This document shows positions 1-10,885 of a DNA stretch of 64,000 bases, piece after piece. A program made the translations under genes and the position numbers. The stretch's first letter is position 1. Every line of letters begins with the position of its first letter. The DNA is from Bordetella petrii (GTDB lineage Bacteria > Pseudomonadota > Gammaproteobacteria > Burkholderiales > Burkholderiaceae_B): positions 1 to 64,000 of the forward strand of contig WMBV01000020.1 of NCBI GenBank assembly GCA_017745595.1, read 5' to 3'. A model generated the notes under the pieces. The model was not told the origin of the DNA. It did no database searches and saw only the letters and a program-made list of their open reading frames with translations.

Positions 1-128
1 GCGCACGTCCGTCGGGCTCGGGCGCATCCAGGCGCCCTCGGCCTGCTGCGCAGGCTGCCCCGCCGGCCAACGCGCCGCCTCCGCCCGCCCGGACGGCGCG
101 CAACGGGGGCACAGTAGATCCGCCGCTC
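1..128. other. left-edge sequence, no gene assigned
   Basis: GC-rich sequence left of the tyrB terminator. Short open frames run in from the left edge on the plus strand (one stops at a TAG near base 115) but their translations are Arg/Pro/Ala-rich and resemble no family I recognise. It could be the tail of a gene lying outside the window or simply intergenic DNA. Confidence 0.3.
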
Positions 129-160
129 CAAAAGAAAAGGCCCGCTCTGGCGAACGGGCC
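129..160 (-). terminator. intrinsic terminator of tyrB
   Basis: Read on the minus strand, a 6-bp GGCCCG/CGGGCC stem with a 10-base loop is followed by a T-rich tract (TTTTCTTTT). It lies about 30 bases after the tyrB stop codon, where an operon end is expected. Confidence 0.8.
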
Positions 161-191
161 CGGGTACGCGGTAACGTACTGGCTACGGCGC

Positions 192-1397
192 TTATTGCTT
201 GATGACGGCCGCGATGGCGCGGGCCACGGCGTCGATGTTGCGGCTGTTGAGCGCCGCCACGCAGATGCGGCCGCTGGCCACGGCGTAGATGCCGTGCTGT
301 TCGCGCAGCACGTCGACCTGGGCGGGGGTCAGGCCGGAATAGGAGAACATGCCGCGCTGCTGCAGCACGAAACTGAAGTCTTGCGTGACCCCGGCCGCCT
401 TGATTTTTTCGACCAGTTGCTGGCGCATCAGGCGGATGCGGTCGCGCATGCCGGCCAGTTCTTGTTCCCACAGCGCGTACAGCTCGGGCGTATTGAGTAC
501 CGTGGAAACCACCGTGCCGCCATGCGTGGGCGGGTTGGAATAGTTGGTGCGGATGACGCGCTTGAGCTGGCTGAGCACGCGCTTCGCTTCGTCTTGGTTG
601 CCCGCGACCACGGTCAGCGCGCCCACGCGTTCGCCGTACAGCGAGAACGACTTCGAGAACGACGAGCTGATCAGCATCGTCAGGCCCAGGTCGGCGAACA
701 GGCGCACCACGGCGGCGTCTTCTTGCAGGCCGGCACCGAAGCCCTGGTAGGCGATGTCGAGGAACGGCACCAGGTTGCGGGCCTTGACCACCTGGGCGAT
801 CTGCTGCCACTGTTCGGCGGTGGGATCGACGCCCGTGGGGTTGTGGCAGCAGGCGTGCAGCACCACGATGGTTTGTTCGGGGGCGGCCTGCAGCGAGGCC
901 AGCATGCCCTGGAAGTCCAGCCCATGGGTGGCGGCGTCGTAGTACGCGTAGGTATCGACCGGGAAGCCGGCGCGTTCGAACAGGGCGCGGTGGTTTTCCC
1001 AGCTGGGGTTGCTGATCAGCACCTTCGACTGGGGCAGCAGCTGGCGCAGGAAGTCGGCGCCGATCTTCAGGGCGCCGGTGCCGCCCAGCGCTTGGGCGGT
1101 CAGGACGCGGCCTTCGGCGGCCAGCGGCGAATCGGCCCCCAGCAGCAGGGCCTGGGCGCCCTTGTTGTATCCAGCGATGCCCTCGATGGGCAGGTAGCCG
1201 CGCGCGGCGGCGGCTTCGACGCGGGCAATTTCTGCCTTGCGCACGGCCGTCAGCAGCGGGATGCGGCCCTCGTCGTCGTAATACACGCCCACGCCCAGGT
1301 TGACTTTACCGGGACGGGTATCGGCATTGTATTGTTCGTTCAGCCCCAGAATGGGGTCGCGCGGCGCAAGTTCGACGGAATCGAAAAGAGAGCTCAT
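192..1397 (-). CDS. tyrB: aromatic amino acid aminotransferase (TyrB/AspC family)
   Basis: PLP-dependent class I aminotransferase of the aspartate/aromatic type, expected to act in the cytosol on tyrosine, phenylalanine and aspartate with 2-oxoglutarate. The 401-residue product is the usual family length. Visible motifs are NPTG (about 186-189), the cofactor-contacting Asp near 214 and Tyr near 217, the Schiff-base lysine near 249 within SSSFSKSFSLYGERVG, and a C-terminal SGRICVA segment carrying the substrate-carboxylate arginine. I chose the ATG that begins MSSLFDSVEL; the frame is open 26 codons further upstream, but those residues look like untranslated promoter DNA. TyrB versus AspC specificity cannot be settled by eye. 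It diverges from uvrB across about 76 bases. Confidence 0.92.
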   Translation of the reverse strand: MSSLFDSVELAPRDPILGLNEQYNADTRPGKVNLGVGVYYDDEGRIPLLTAVRKAEIARVEAAAARGYLPIEGIAGYNKGAQALLLGADSPLAAEGRVLTAQALGGTGALKIGADFLRQLLPQSKVLISNPSWENHRALFERAGFPVDTYAYYDAATHGLDFQGMLASLQAAPEQTIVVLHACCHNPTGVDPTAEQWQQIAQVVKARNLVPFLDIAYQGFGAGLQEDAAVVRLFADLGLTMLISSSFSKSFSLYGERVGALTVVAGNQDEAKRVLSQLKRVIRTNYSNPPTHGGTVVSTVLNTPELYALWEQELAGMRDRIRLMRQQLVEKIKAAGVTQDFSFVLQQRGMFSYSGLTPAQVDVLREQHGIYAVASGRICVAALNSRNIDAVARAIAAVIKQ

Positions 1398-1473
1398 GGG
1401 GGTTCGGTAAGGGTATGTGGACGCGGGGGGGCGTGCTGTGGATAATGGGGGGTTTACCCTGAGACAGTCTAGC

Positions 1474-3501
<2,028 letters not shown>

Positions 3502-3685
3502 GGGTGCCCGAAGCGCGTGCGCGGGGCAGGGCGGCGCGCCGCGAAACGCGGCCTGCTGCATTGCGGCCAAATCCCCGGGTTTGTTACGATTTCGCCGAAA
3601 AATAGCTTAAGTAAAGTCTGCAATTATTGTTTTAACCTATTGAACTAATAGAGAAAAATAATTCCTTTCGCGCGTTGCCCGATAC

Positions 3686-3716
3686 TTGCGCAATTGCAAA
3701 AAAAACTTGCTATATT
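3686..3716 (+). promoter_or_regulatory. putative promoter of the phosphatase gene
   Basis: The 240-base gap after uvrB turns strikingly AT-rich in its second half. A TATATT hexamer at 3711-3716 preceded by TGC forms an extended -10; the best -35 candidate is TTGCGC at 3686-3691, with a long 19-base spacer. The start codon follows about 27 bases later. Confidence 0.4.
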
Positions 3717-3742
3717 CCGGGTTTTCCCTCAGACTTATGCCC

Positions 3743-4234
3743 ATGATGACCAAGGTACTTTTCGTTTGCATGGGCAATATCTGTCGCTCGCCGAGCGCAG
3801 AGGGCGTTTTTCGCCATTTGGTGAACGATGCCGGTTTGAGCGATGTCGTGCGTGTGGATTCCGCCGGCACCCATGCCTATCATATTGGCGAGGCCCCCGA
3901 CGCCCGGGCCCAGGCTGCCGCCCGCAAGCGTGGCTACGAGATCAACCACTGCGAGGCGCGTCAGGTCACGGCCGACGACTTCCGCGATTTCGATCTCATC
4001 CTGGCCATGGACTGGGACAATCTTTCGGCTCTGCAGCAGCAATGCCCGAAGGCGTATCAGCACAAGCTGATGCTGCTGATGCGCTTTGCCAACGAGTTCG
4101 AAGAAGCCACCGTGCCCGACCCGTACTATGGCGGCCCCGAAGGTTTCGGCAAAGTGCTCGATTACCTCGAAGATGCCTGTCAAGGCGTGCTGGAACTGGT
4201 CCGCAAGCGGGCCACACAGTACCAGGCTGCCTGA
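3743..4234 (+). CDS. low molecular weight protein-tyrosine phosphatase
   Basis: Cytosolic LMW-PTP family enzyme that hydrolyses phosphotyrosine. The P-loop CMGNICRS (CX5R, Cys 9 to Arg 15) is intact at the N terminus, and the general-acid loop DPYYGG is present near residue 128. Length (163 aa) fits the family. Three ATGs lie close together (3737, 3743, 3746); none has a strong ribosome binding site and the middle one is chosen. The gene sits alone between uvrB and iscR, not with capsule or kinase genes as Wzb/Ptp proteins often do, so its substrate is unknown. It ends in its own terminator. Confidence 0.88.
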   Translation: MMTKVLFVCMGNICRSPSAEGVFRHLVNDAGLSDVVRVDSAGTHAYHIGEAPDARAQAAARKRGYEINHCEARQVTADDFRDFDLILAMDWDNLSALQQQCPKAYQHKLMLLMRFANEFEEATVPDPYYGGPEGFGKVLDYLEDACQGVLELVRKRATQYQAA

Positions 4235-4257
4235 TCCGCCGGCAAGCCGGCTTCAAG

Positions 4258-4281
4258 AACCGCGCCCTGGCGCGGTTTTTT
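4258..4281 (+). terminator. intrinsic terminator after the phosphatase gene
   Basis: AACCGCGC and GCGCGGTT arms (8 bp, perfect) around a CCTG loop, running into a T tract. It separates the phosphatase from the isc promoter 30 bases on. Confidence 0.9.
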
Positions 4282-4290
4282 GTGACTGCG

Positions 4291-4345
4291 ATGGCTTACC
4301 AAATTACTCGGGAATTTGCTATACTTGAGGTAATTACTCGGGTAT
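4291..4345 (+). promoter_or_regulatory. iscR promoter with two IscR type 1-like operators
   Basis: A TTACCA -35 (4296-4301), 18-base spacer and extended -10 TGC-TATACT (4317-4325) form a plausible promoter. Two 25-base sites match the known IscR type 1 consensus (ATASYYGACTRWWWYAGTCRRSTAT): 4321-4345 at about 21 of 25 positions and 4291-4315 at about 19 of 25, sharing the core AAATTACTCGGG or TAATTACTCGGG. The first covers the -35 and the second the -10 and start region, so [2Fe-2S]-IscR would repress its own operon. Site calls are by eye; autorepression is established for E. coli iscR. Confidence 0.7.
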
Positions 4346-4390
4346 TGGTTGCCCCCCTTGGGCGGCCTGCCGGTTTTACAGGAATCCACC

Positions 4391-4924
4391 ATGCGGCTTA
4401 CTACGAAAGGGCGTTTCGCGGTCACCGCGATGATCGACCTGGCCATGCGGCAGCACAGCGGTCCGGTGACTCTCGCGGCAATTAGCCAGCGTCAGAATAT
4501 TTCGCTTTCTTACCTGGAACAATTGTTCGGCAAATTGCGCCGGCACGAACTGGTCGACAGCGTACGCGGCCCTGGCGGCGGCTACTCGCTGGCCCGGCTG
4601 GCGCGCAACGTGACCGTGGCCGACATCATTTTCGCGGTCGACGAACCGCTGGACGCCACCAATTGCGGCGGCAAGCACGATTGCACCAGCGGCAAGGACG
4701 GCAAGTCGGGCAAATGCATGACGCACGAGCTCTGGACCACCCTGAACCGCAAAATGGTTGACTACCTGGACTCCGTGTCCTTGCAAGACCTGGTCGACCA
4801 GCAAAGGCTGCGCCAGTTGCAAGAGGCCACCCAGGCGGCCCAGAGCTGCGCGGCCGTGCGAGTCGAGCGTAGCGCCGCCGGCTCGCCCGCGGCCTCTGCC
4901 ATTGCCGCCGGCGCCACCGTATAA
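4391..4924 (+). CDS. iscR: Fe-S cluster assembly transcriptional regulator IscR
   Basis: Rrf2-family winged-helix repressor that senses cellular Fe-S status. The 177-residue protein starts MRLTTKGRFAVTAM as in E. coli, with the DNA-recognition helix around residues 28-60 and the wing RGPGGGYSLAR. Cluster ligands are Cys92, Cys98, Cys109 and His112; the loop between the second and third cysteines is five residues longer than in E. coli (Cys104, His107) and is Gly/Lys-rich. The C terminus is an Ala-rich tail. It heads the isc operon, 20 bases before iscS. Confidence 0.95.
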   Translation: MRLTTKGRFAVTAMIDLAMRQHSGPVTLAAISQRQNISLSYLEQLFGKLRRHELVDSVRGPGGGYSLARLARNVTVADIIFAVDEPLDATNCGGKHDCTSGKDGKSGKCMTHELWTTLNRKMVDYLDSVSLQDLVDQQRLRQLQEATQAAQSCAAVRVERSAAGSPAASAIAAGATV

Positions 4925-4944
4925 GAATGCAGGAGTAGCAATCC

Positions 4945-6156
4945 ATGACCACCCGCCCGATTTATCTTGATTATTCCGCCACGACGCCGGTCGATCCGCG
5001 CGTGGTCGAGAAAATGGTGCCCTGGCTGTACGACAACTTCGGCAACCCTGCCTCGCGCAGCCACGCGTTCGGCTGGGAAGCCGAAGAGGCCGTCGAAAAC
5101 GCGCGCCAGGAAGTCGCCACGCTGGTCAATGCCGACCCGCGCGAAATCATCTGGACCTCCGGCGCCACGGAATCCGACAACCTGGCCATCAAGGGCGCCG
5201 CGAATTTCTACGCCGAGCGCGGCAAGCACATCATTACGGTCAAGACCGAACACAAGGCCGTGCTGGACACCTGTCGTGAACTCGAACGCCAGGGCTTCGA
5301 GGTTACGTACCTGAATGTGCGCGACGACGGCCTGATCGACCTGGATGCCTTCAAGGCGGCCTGGCGGCCCGACACCATCCTGGTGTCGGTGATGATGGTG
5401 AACAACGAAATCGGCGTCATCCAGGACATCGAAACCCTGGGTGAAATCTGCCGCGAGAAGGGCATCGTGTTCCATGTGGACGCGGCCCAGGCCACCGGCA
5501 AGGTCGAGATCGACCTGCAGAAGCTCAAGGTCGACCTGATGTCGTTCTCGGCGCACAAAACCTATGGCCCCAAGGGCATCGGCGCGCTGTACGTGCGCCG
5601 CAAGCCGCGGGTGCGCATCGAAGCGCAGATGCATGGCGGCGGCCACGAGCGCGGTTTCCGCTCGGGCACGCTGGCCACGCACCAGATCGTCGGCATGGGC
5701 GAATCCTTCCGGCTGGCCCGCGAGGAAATGGGCACCGAGAACGAGCGCATCCGCATGCTGCGCGACCGCCTGTGGGCCGGCCTGTCGCAAATCGAGGAAA
5801 CCTACCTGAACGGCAGCCTCGAACAGCGCGTGCCGCATAACCTGAACGTCAGCTTCAACTATGTAGAAGGCGAATCGCTGATCATGGCCATCAAAGAGCT
5901 GGCCGTTTCCAGCGGCTCGGCCTGCACCTCGGCCAGCCTCGAGCCTTCGTACGTATTGCGGGCCCTGGGGCGCAACGACGAGCTGGCGCACAGCTCGATC
6001 CGTTTCACCCTGGGCCGGTTCACCACCGAACAAGAAATCGACTACACGATCGAACTGATCAAGAGCCGCGTGGGCAAGTTGCGCGACATGTCGCCGCTGT
6101 GGGAAATGGCCCAGGCGGGCATCGACCTGAACACCGTGCAGTGGGCCGCCCACTGA
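4945..6156 (+). CDS. iscS: cysteine desulfurase IscS
   Basis: PLP enzyme that takes sulfur from L-cysteine and passes the persulfide to IscU and other acceptors. It is 403 residues, with the PLP lysine at 205 ([10 protein letters not shown]) and the catalytic loop cysteine at 327 (SSGSACTSA), within one residue of E. coli numbering. An AGGAG ribosome binding site stands 9 bases before the ATG. It follows iscR and precedes iscU in the conserved order. Confidence 0.97.
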   Translation: MTTRPIYLDYSATTPVDPRVVEKMVPWLYDNFGNPASRSHAFGWEAEEAVENARQEVATLVNADPREIIWTSGATESDNLAIKGAANFYAERGKHIITVKTEHKAVLDTCRELERQGFEVTYLNVRDDGLIDLDAFKAAWRPDTILVSVMMVNNEIGVIQDIETLGEICREKGIVFHVDAAQATGKVEIDLQKLKVDLMSFSAHKTYGPKGIGALYVRRKPRVRIEAQMHGGGHERGFRSGTLATHQIVGMGESFRLAREEMGTENERIRMLRDRLWAGLSQIEETYLNGSLEQRVPHNLNVSFNYVEGESLIMAIKELAVSSGSACTSASLEPSYVLRALGRNDELAHSSIRFTLGRFTTEQEIDYTIELIKSRVGKLRDMSPLWEMAQAGIDLNTVQWAAH

Positions 6157-6187
6157 GCGCCCACGCGACCGACACAGGAGAACCATC

Positions 6188-6610
6188 ATGGCATACAGCA
6201 CCAAAGTTCTGGATCACTACGAAAATCCGCGCAACGTGGGGTCGTTCGACAAGGGCGACGAATCGGTGGGCACCGGCATGGTCGGCGCGCCGGCTTGTGG
6301 CGACGTCATGAAGCTGCAGATCAAGGTCAACGAAACGGGCGTCATCGAAGACGCGCGCTTCAAGACCTACGGCTGCGGCTCGGCCATCGCGTCCAGCTCG
6401 CTGGTGACCGAGTGGGTCAAGGGCAAGACGCTGGACGAAGCGCTCAATATCCGCAATACCCAGATCGCCGAAGAGCTGGCTCTGCCGCCGGTGAAGATCC
6501 ACTGCTCCATCCTGGCCGAAGACGCCATCAAGGCAGCGGTGCAAGACTACAAAGAAAAGCATGCGGCGCCGGCCGAAGCCGATGCCCCGGTGGCTGCCAC
6601 GGCGAACTGA
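6188..6610 (+). CDS. iscU: Fe-S cluster assembly scaffold IscU
   Basis: Scaffold on which [2Fe-2S] clusters are built before HscA/HscB-driven transfer. Conserved ligands Cys37, Asp39, Cys63, His105 and Cys106 are all present, as is the LPPVK peptide (99-103) that HscA binds. Length is 140 residues, slightly longer than E. coli because of an Ala-rich C-terminal tail. A CAGGAG ribosome binding site precedes the ATG. Confidence 0.97.
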   Translation: MAYSTKVLDHYENPRNVGSFDKGDESVGTGMVGAPACGDVMKLQIKVNETGVIEDARFKTYGCGSAIASSSLVTEWVKGKTLDEALNIRNTQIAEELALPPVKIHCSILAEDAIKAAVQDYKEKHAAPAEADAPVAATAN

Positions 6611-6611
6611 C

Positions 6612-6935
6612 ATGTCCGTGACCCTGACCCAACAGGCGGCCTCGCATATCGGGCGCTACCTGCAAAAGCGCGGCAAGGGCGTGGGCTTGCGGCTGGGCGT
6701 GCGCACCACCGGCTGCTCGGGCATGGCGTACAAGCTCGAGTACGTGGATGATCCGGCGGCCGAAGACATGGTGTTCGAAAGCTTCGGGGTCAAGGTGTTC
6801 GTCGACCCCAAAAGCTACGCCTACCTGGACGGCACCGAACTCGACTACGCGCGCGAAGGCTTGAACGAGGGTTTCAAGTTCCGCAATCCCAACGAAAAGG
6901 CGACCTGCGGCTGCGGCGAGTCGTTCACGGTGTAG
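6612..6935 (+). CDS. iscA: A-type Fe-S carrier IscA
   Basis: A-type carrier that receives clusters or iron and delivers them to apo-targets. The 107-residue protein has the three invariant cysteines at 35, 99 and 101 (TTGCSGMAY and CGCGESF). The ATG lies one base after the iscU stop, so translation is probably coupled. An in-frame upstream start inside iscU is rejected because homologs begin MSVTLT. Confidence 0.96.
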   Translation: MSVTLTQQAASHIGRYLQKRGKGVGLRLGVRTTGCSGMAYKLEYVDDPAAEDMVFESFGVKVFVDPKSYAYLDGTELDYAREGLNEGFKFRNPNEKATCGCGESFTV

Positions 6936-6938
6936 GTT

Positions 6939-7448
6939 TTGGCCGCGGACGACCATTTCAGCCTGTTCGGCTTGCCCGCGCAGTTCGACATCGATGCCCA
7001 GGCGCTCGAACGCGCCTGGCGTGCCGTGGCCGCGCAGGTGCATCCCGACCGCTATGCCACCGCCAGCCCGGCCGAGCGCCGGGTGGCTATGCAGTGGTCG
7101 GCGCGCGCCAACGAAGCCTATCGGCAATTGCGCGACCCATTGTTGCGGGCGCGCTACTTGTGCGAACAGGCGGGCGTGGACCTGCAGACCGAAAGCAACA
7201 CCGCGATGGACCCGGCGTTCTTGATGCAGCAGATGCAGTGGCGCGAAATGCTCGATGACGCCCGCGATGATCCCGCCGTGTTCGCCGAACTCGAAACCGA
7301 ACTGGACCGGGCCCGGCGCCAGATGCGCGCCACGCTCGCCACGCTGCTGGACGAGCGCCGCGACTACGCCGCCGCGGGCACCAAAGTGCGCGAGTGGATG
7401 TTCGTCGAAAAACTGGCGCAAGAGCTGGCTGGCGCCCGGCCGGGCTAG
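6939..7448 (+). CDS. hscB: co-chaperone HscB
   Basis: J-domain co-chaperone that brings IscU to HscA and stimulates its ATPase. The HPD tripeptide is at residues 35-37 and the C-terminal helical IscU-binding domain occupies about 95-169. The start is a TTG, read as Met-Ala-Ala-Asp-Asp-His-Phe, four bases after the iscA stop; no ATG exists in a usable position. Length (169 aa) is typical. Confidence 0.93.
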   Translation: MAADDHFSLFGLPAQFDIDAQALERAWRAVAAQVHPDRYATASPAERRVAMQWSARANEAYRQLRDPLLRARYLCEQAGVDLQTESNTAMDPAFLMQQMQWREMLDDARDDPAVFAELETELDRARRQMRATLATLLDERRDYAAAGTKVREWMFVEKLAQELAGARPG

Positions 7449-7509
7449 GCCGGCCCCGTGTCGCGCCCGCCGCGCCCCGCTATTCCGCTTTCCGACCTGA
7501 AGCACAATC

Positions 7510-9372
7510 ATGGCCTTATTGCAGATTTCCGAGCCCGGCGAATCGCCCGCCCCGCACCAGCGCAAGCTGGCGGTGGGCATCGACCTGGGCACGACCAACT
7601 CCCTGGTTGCCGCGGTGCGCAGCAGCACGCCCGAAGTGCTGCCCGATGCCGACGGACAGGCGCTGCTGCCGTCCGCGGTGCGCTACTTTGCCGACGGCGG
7701 GGTGGCCATCGGACGGCAGGCGCTGGCCCAGCAGGCCGCCGATCCTTTCAATACCGTGGTCTCGGTCAAGCGCTTCATGGGGCGCTCGATCGACGATGCG
7801 CGCGCCAGCGGGGCGCCGTATGAATTCGTCGATGCGCCGGGCATGGTGCGCCTTCACACCGTGCAGGGCGACCTGAGCCCGGTCGAAGTATCGGCCCAGA
7901 TACTGGCCACGTTGCGCCAGCGCGCCGAAGACGTGCTGGGCGACGACCTGGTGGGCGCGGTCATTACCGTGCCCGCGTATTTCGACGACGCGCAGCGCCA
8001 GGCCACGCGCGATGCCGCGCGCCTGGCCGGCCTGAACGTGCTGCGCCTGCTCAACGAGCCCACGGCGGCCGCCATTGCCTATGGGCTGGACCAGGCGGCC
8101 GAGGGCACGTACGCGGTGTACGACCTGGGCGGCGGCACGTTCGATATCTCCATTCTGCGCCTGACCAAGGGCGTGTTCGAGGTCGTGTCCACGGGCGGCG
8201 ACACGGCCCTGGGCGGCGACGACTTCGACTGGGCCATCAGCGAGTTCGCGCGCGCCGCGCTGGGCGACGCGCCGCTGGCGCCGGCCGACCGGCGCACGCT
8301 GCTGGTGGCGGCCCGCGCGGCGCGCGAGGCCTTGTCGCAGGCCGACGCGGCGCCGCTGCAGACGGACCTGCAAGACGGCCGCCGGCTGGACCTGACCCTG
8401 ACGCGCGAGCAATTCGAACAATTGGCCCAGCCGCTGGTGGGCCGCACCCTCGAGCGGGCGCGGGCCGCGCTGCGCGATGCCGGCCTGGCCGTGGCCGACG
8501 TCAAGGGCGTGGTGATGGTGGGCGGCGCGACCCGCATGCCCGTGATCCGCCGCGCCGTGGGCGAACTGTTCGGCACCGAGCCGCTGATCGACCTCGACCC
8601 CGACCAGGTGGTGGCGCTGGGCGCGGCGCTGCAGGCCAACCTGCTGGCGGGCAACCGCCTGCCCGGCGAAGACTGGCTGCTGCTCGACGTGATTCCCCTG
8701 TCCCTGGGGCTGGAGACCATGGGGGGCCTGGTCGAACGCATTATTCCGCGCAACAGCACCATTCCGGTGGCGCGCGCGCAGGAATTCACCACCTTCAAAG
8801 ACGGCCAGGGCGCCATGAGCGTGCACGTCGTACAGGGCGAGCGCGAGCTGGTATCCGATTGCCGTTCGCTGGCGCGCTTCGAGCTGCGCGGCATTCCGCC
8901 GATGGTGGCCGGCGCGGCACGCATCCGCGTGACGTTCCAGGTAGACGCCGACGGCCTGCTCAGCGTCACCGCGCGCGAACAGAGCACCGGCGTCGAGGCC
9001 GCCGTGTCGGTCAAGCCCTCGTATGGGCTGTCCGACGATGAAATCACCCGTATGCTGTCCGACAGCGTGGCCCAGGCCGATAGCGATGCCCAGGCCCGCA
9101 TGCTGCGCGAACAGCAGGTCGAGGCGCGGCGCCTGGTCGAGTCGGTGCGGGCGGCCCTGGCCGCCGACGGCGACTTGCTGGATGCCGACGAACGCAACCT
9201 GGTCGATGCGCGCCTGCAGGCGGCCGCCGCCGCCCAGGACGCGGACGACGCCGACGCCGTGCGGGCCGCCGTGCAGGCCCTGTCGGATGCCACCGAAGAC
9301 TTCGCCGCGCGCCGCATGGACCGCGGCATCCGGGCCGCGCTGGCCGGCCGTAAACTCGACGAAATCGCCTGA
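7510..9372 (+). CDS. hscA: Fe-S cluster assembly chaperone HscA
   Basis: Specialised Hsp70 that drives cluster release from IscU using ATP. The 620-residue protein shows the Hsp70 phosphate loops [12 protein letters not shown] near the N terminus and [10 protein letters not shown] around 205, then the substrate-binding domain with the [11 protein letters not shown] region and an Ala/Asp-rich lid. Its place between hscB and fdx distinguishes it from DnaK. The 61-base gap to hscB shows no terminator. Confidence 0.96.
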   Translation: MALLQISEPGESPAPHQRKLAVGIDLGTTNSLVAAVRSSTPEVLPDADGQALLPSAVRYFADGGVAIGRQALAQQAADPFNTVVSVKRFMGRSIDDARASGAPYEFVDAPGMVRLHTVQGDLSPVEVSAQILATLRQRAEDVLGDDLVGAVITVPAYFDDAQRQATRDAARLAGLNVLRLLNEPTAAAIAYGLDQAAEGTYAVYDLGGGTFDISILRLTKGVFEVVSTGGDTALGGDDFDWAISEFARAALGDAPLAPADRRTLLVAARAAREALSQADAAPLQTDLQDGRRLDLTLTREQFEQLAQPLVGRTLERARAALRDAGLAVADVKGVVMVGGATRMPVIRRAVGELFGTEPLIDLDPDQVVALGAALQANLLAGNRLPGEDWLLLDVIPLSLGLETMGGLVERIIPRNSTIPVARAQEFTTFKDGQGAMSVHVVQGERELVSDCRSLARFELRGIPPMVAGAARIRVTFQVDADGLLSVTAREQSTGVEAAVSVKPSYGLSDDEITRMLSDSVAQADSDAQARMLREQQVEARRLVESVRAALAADGDLLDADERNLVDARLQAAAAAQDADDADAVRAAVQALSDATEDFAARRMDRGIRAALAGRKLDEIA

Positions 9373-9390
9373 CCCGAATCGCCCGAACGT

Positions 9391-9732
9391 ATGCCCAAAC
9401 TGACCGTACTGCCTCATCCGGATGTGTGTCCCGAGGGCGCCGTCATTGAAGACGCGCCGCGGGGCACGTCTATCTGCCGCGTGCTGCTCGACAACCATAT
9501 CGAAATCGAGCACGCCTGCGAACTGTCGTGCGCCTGCACCACCTGTCACGTCATCGTGCGCGAGGGTTTCGCTTCGCTGGACGACGCTTCCGACGATGAA
9601 GAAGATCTGCTGGACAAGGCCTGGGGCCTGAGTTCGACCTCGCGCCTGTCGTGCCAGGCGCTGGTGGCCGACGCCGACCTGACGGTCGAGATTCCCAAAT
9701 ACACGATCAATCACGCCAAAGAGGAACACTGA
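9391..9732 (+). CDS. fdx: ISC-type [2Fe-2S] ferredoxin
   Basis: Adrenodoxin-type ferredoxin that supplies electrons during cluster assembly. Ligands Cys43, Cys49, Cys52 and Cys88 follow the C-x5-C-x2-C...C pattern. The protein is 113 residues, as in E. coli. Its TGA overlaps the iscX start (ATGA arrangement). Confidence 0.95.
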   Translation: MPKLTVLPHPDVCPEGAVIEDAPRGTSICRVLLDNHIEIEHACELSCACTTCHVIVREGFASLDDASDDEEDLLDKAWGLSSTSRLSCQALVADADLTVEIPKYTINHAKEEH

Positions 9733-9926
9733 TGAAGTGGGTCGATACTTACGATATCGCGGTGGCGCTGGCTGATACGCATCCCGACGTCGATCCCAAT
9801 ACCGTGCGGTTCACGCAGCTGCGCGAATGGGTCATCGCCTTGCCCGGATTCGACGACGAGCCGGGCCACAGCGGCGAAAAAATCCTCGAGGCCATACAGA
9901 TGGCCTGGATCGACGAGGCGGCCTGA
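9732..9926 (+). CDS. iscX: Fe-S assembly protein IscX
   Basis: Small acidic protein (64 aa) that binds IscS and iron and modulates desulfurase activity. The start MKWVDTYDIA and the FTQLREWV and ILEAIQMAWIDE segments are characteristic. It overlaps the fdx stop by one base and is the last gene of the isc operon. Confidence 0.93.
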   Translation: MKWVDTYDIAVALADTHPDVDPNTVRFTQLREWVIALPGFDDEPGHSGEKILEAIQMAWIDEAA

Positions 9927-9948
9927 CCGCCGCGCGGTGTGTCTTGCC

Positions 9949-9980
9949 CTGCGCGCCCTCGGGGCGCGCAGCTTTCCTTT
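9949..9980 (+). terminator. intrinsic terminator of the isc operon
   Basis: Ten-base arms CTGCGCGCCC and GGGCGCGCAG around a TCG loop, followed by CTTTCCTTT. The T tract is interrupted, so efficiency may be moderate. Confidence 0.65.
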
Positions 9981-9997
9981 GACCAGCCTGGATTGCC

Positions 9998-10885
9998 ATG
10001 ACCGCCTTGCGCTTCGGCCTTGCCGCCAACCGCCTGCATCACGAAACCCCCGACGCCGCGCTGTTTGACTGGCTGCGCGCCAGTTCGCAGGCCATACGCG
10101 AACTGGGCGTCCAGTTGCATACGGTGGGGCGCACGCACGACGCCATCGTGCGCGAGGGCATGCTGCAGGGCTACGCCGGCCTGATCCGCTACCCCTACGG
10201 GCGCGAGGGCGGCTTGATGAAGCTGGTGGCGCGGGTCACCGAAGGCCGCGATGGCGATGCCCCGTTCGACGGGGCCATTTACCTGATCGACCCGGTCGAT
10301 CCTTCTTCCATTTTTCCCGAGGCCCTGGCGCTGAAGCGCCAGTGCATCACGCATGGGCGGCCGTTCATTTCGACGCAGGCGGGCGCCATCGAGTGGATGG
10401 AAGTCGAACGCCTGCATGCCGGCTTGCCGGCCGATCGGTCGCTGCAGCGGCTGTTCGATTTCGGCCAGCAGACGCTGGCGCTGATTTCGCACGATGCGCT
10501 CAAAGACCAGATGGTGGCGTTCGCGTCGGATCATTTCGATCTGCTGTCGCGGTTTGCACGGCGCGTGGCCACCGGCACGACCGGGGCCCGCCTGAACGAA
10601 CTGGCGTGGTCGCGCGGCTGGCCGGCGGATCGCCCGTGGGTACAGCGCTACCTTAGCGGCCCGCTGGGGGGCGACGCCCAGATTGCCGAACTGGTGCTCG
10701 AACACCAGTGCCAGCGCGTGATTTTCTTCGAAGATCCGCACGTGGCGCGCCAGCATGAAGCCGATATCCAGTTGCTGGAGCGCGCGGTGCGGGTGGTTAC
10801 CGAAACGGCGGTGTGCGCGACCTCGCCATCGGTGGCGCGCCGTTGGGCCCAGGCCATGGAGCGGCGGGGCACGCCCGGTGTCTGA
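9998..10885 (+). CDS. two-domain methylglyoxal synthase-like protein
   Basis: The C-terminal half (about 160-290) is a methylglyoxal synthase domain: HDALK (165-169), TGTTG (192-196), GPLGGD (221-226, with the catalytic Asp226), FFEDP (243-247) and H253/D256 correspond to the E. coli MgsA active site, which converts dihydroxyacetone phosphate to methylglyoxal. The N-terminal half (about 1-135) appears by eye to be a second, degenerate copy: LRFGLAANRLHH, LHTVGRTHDAIV, YPYGREGGLM and YLIDPVDPSSIFPEA fall in the same order and spacing, but TGTTG and GGD are lost. The protein is 295 residues, about twice normal MgsA. Its last codons and stop lie inside a palindromic repeat. Whether it is active or regulatory is unknown. 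Confidence 0.78.
   Translation: MTALRFGLAANRLHHETPDAALFDWLRASSQAIRELGVQLHTVGRTHDAIVREGMLQGYAGLIRYPYGREGGLMKLVARVTEGRDGDAPFDGAIYLIDPVDPSSIFPEALALKRQCITHGRPFISTQAGAIEWMEVERLHAGLPADRSLQRLFDFGQQTLALISHDALKDQMVAFASDHFDLLSRFARRVATGTTGARLNELAWSRGWPADRPWVQRYLSGPLGGDAQIAELVLEHQCQRVIFFEDPHVARQHEADIQLLERAVRVVTETAVCATSPSVARRWAQAMERRGTPGV

Noticed and set aside
192-1445. Open frame antisense to tyrB
   Set aside because: Shadow of a well-supported aminotransferase; translation is low-complexity Gly/Ala/His-rich.
1398-1473. LexA/SOS box before uvrB
   Set aside because: Only an isolated CTGT half-site is present; no CTGT-N8-ACAG arrangement was found in either orientation.
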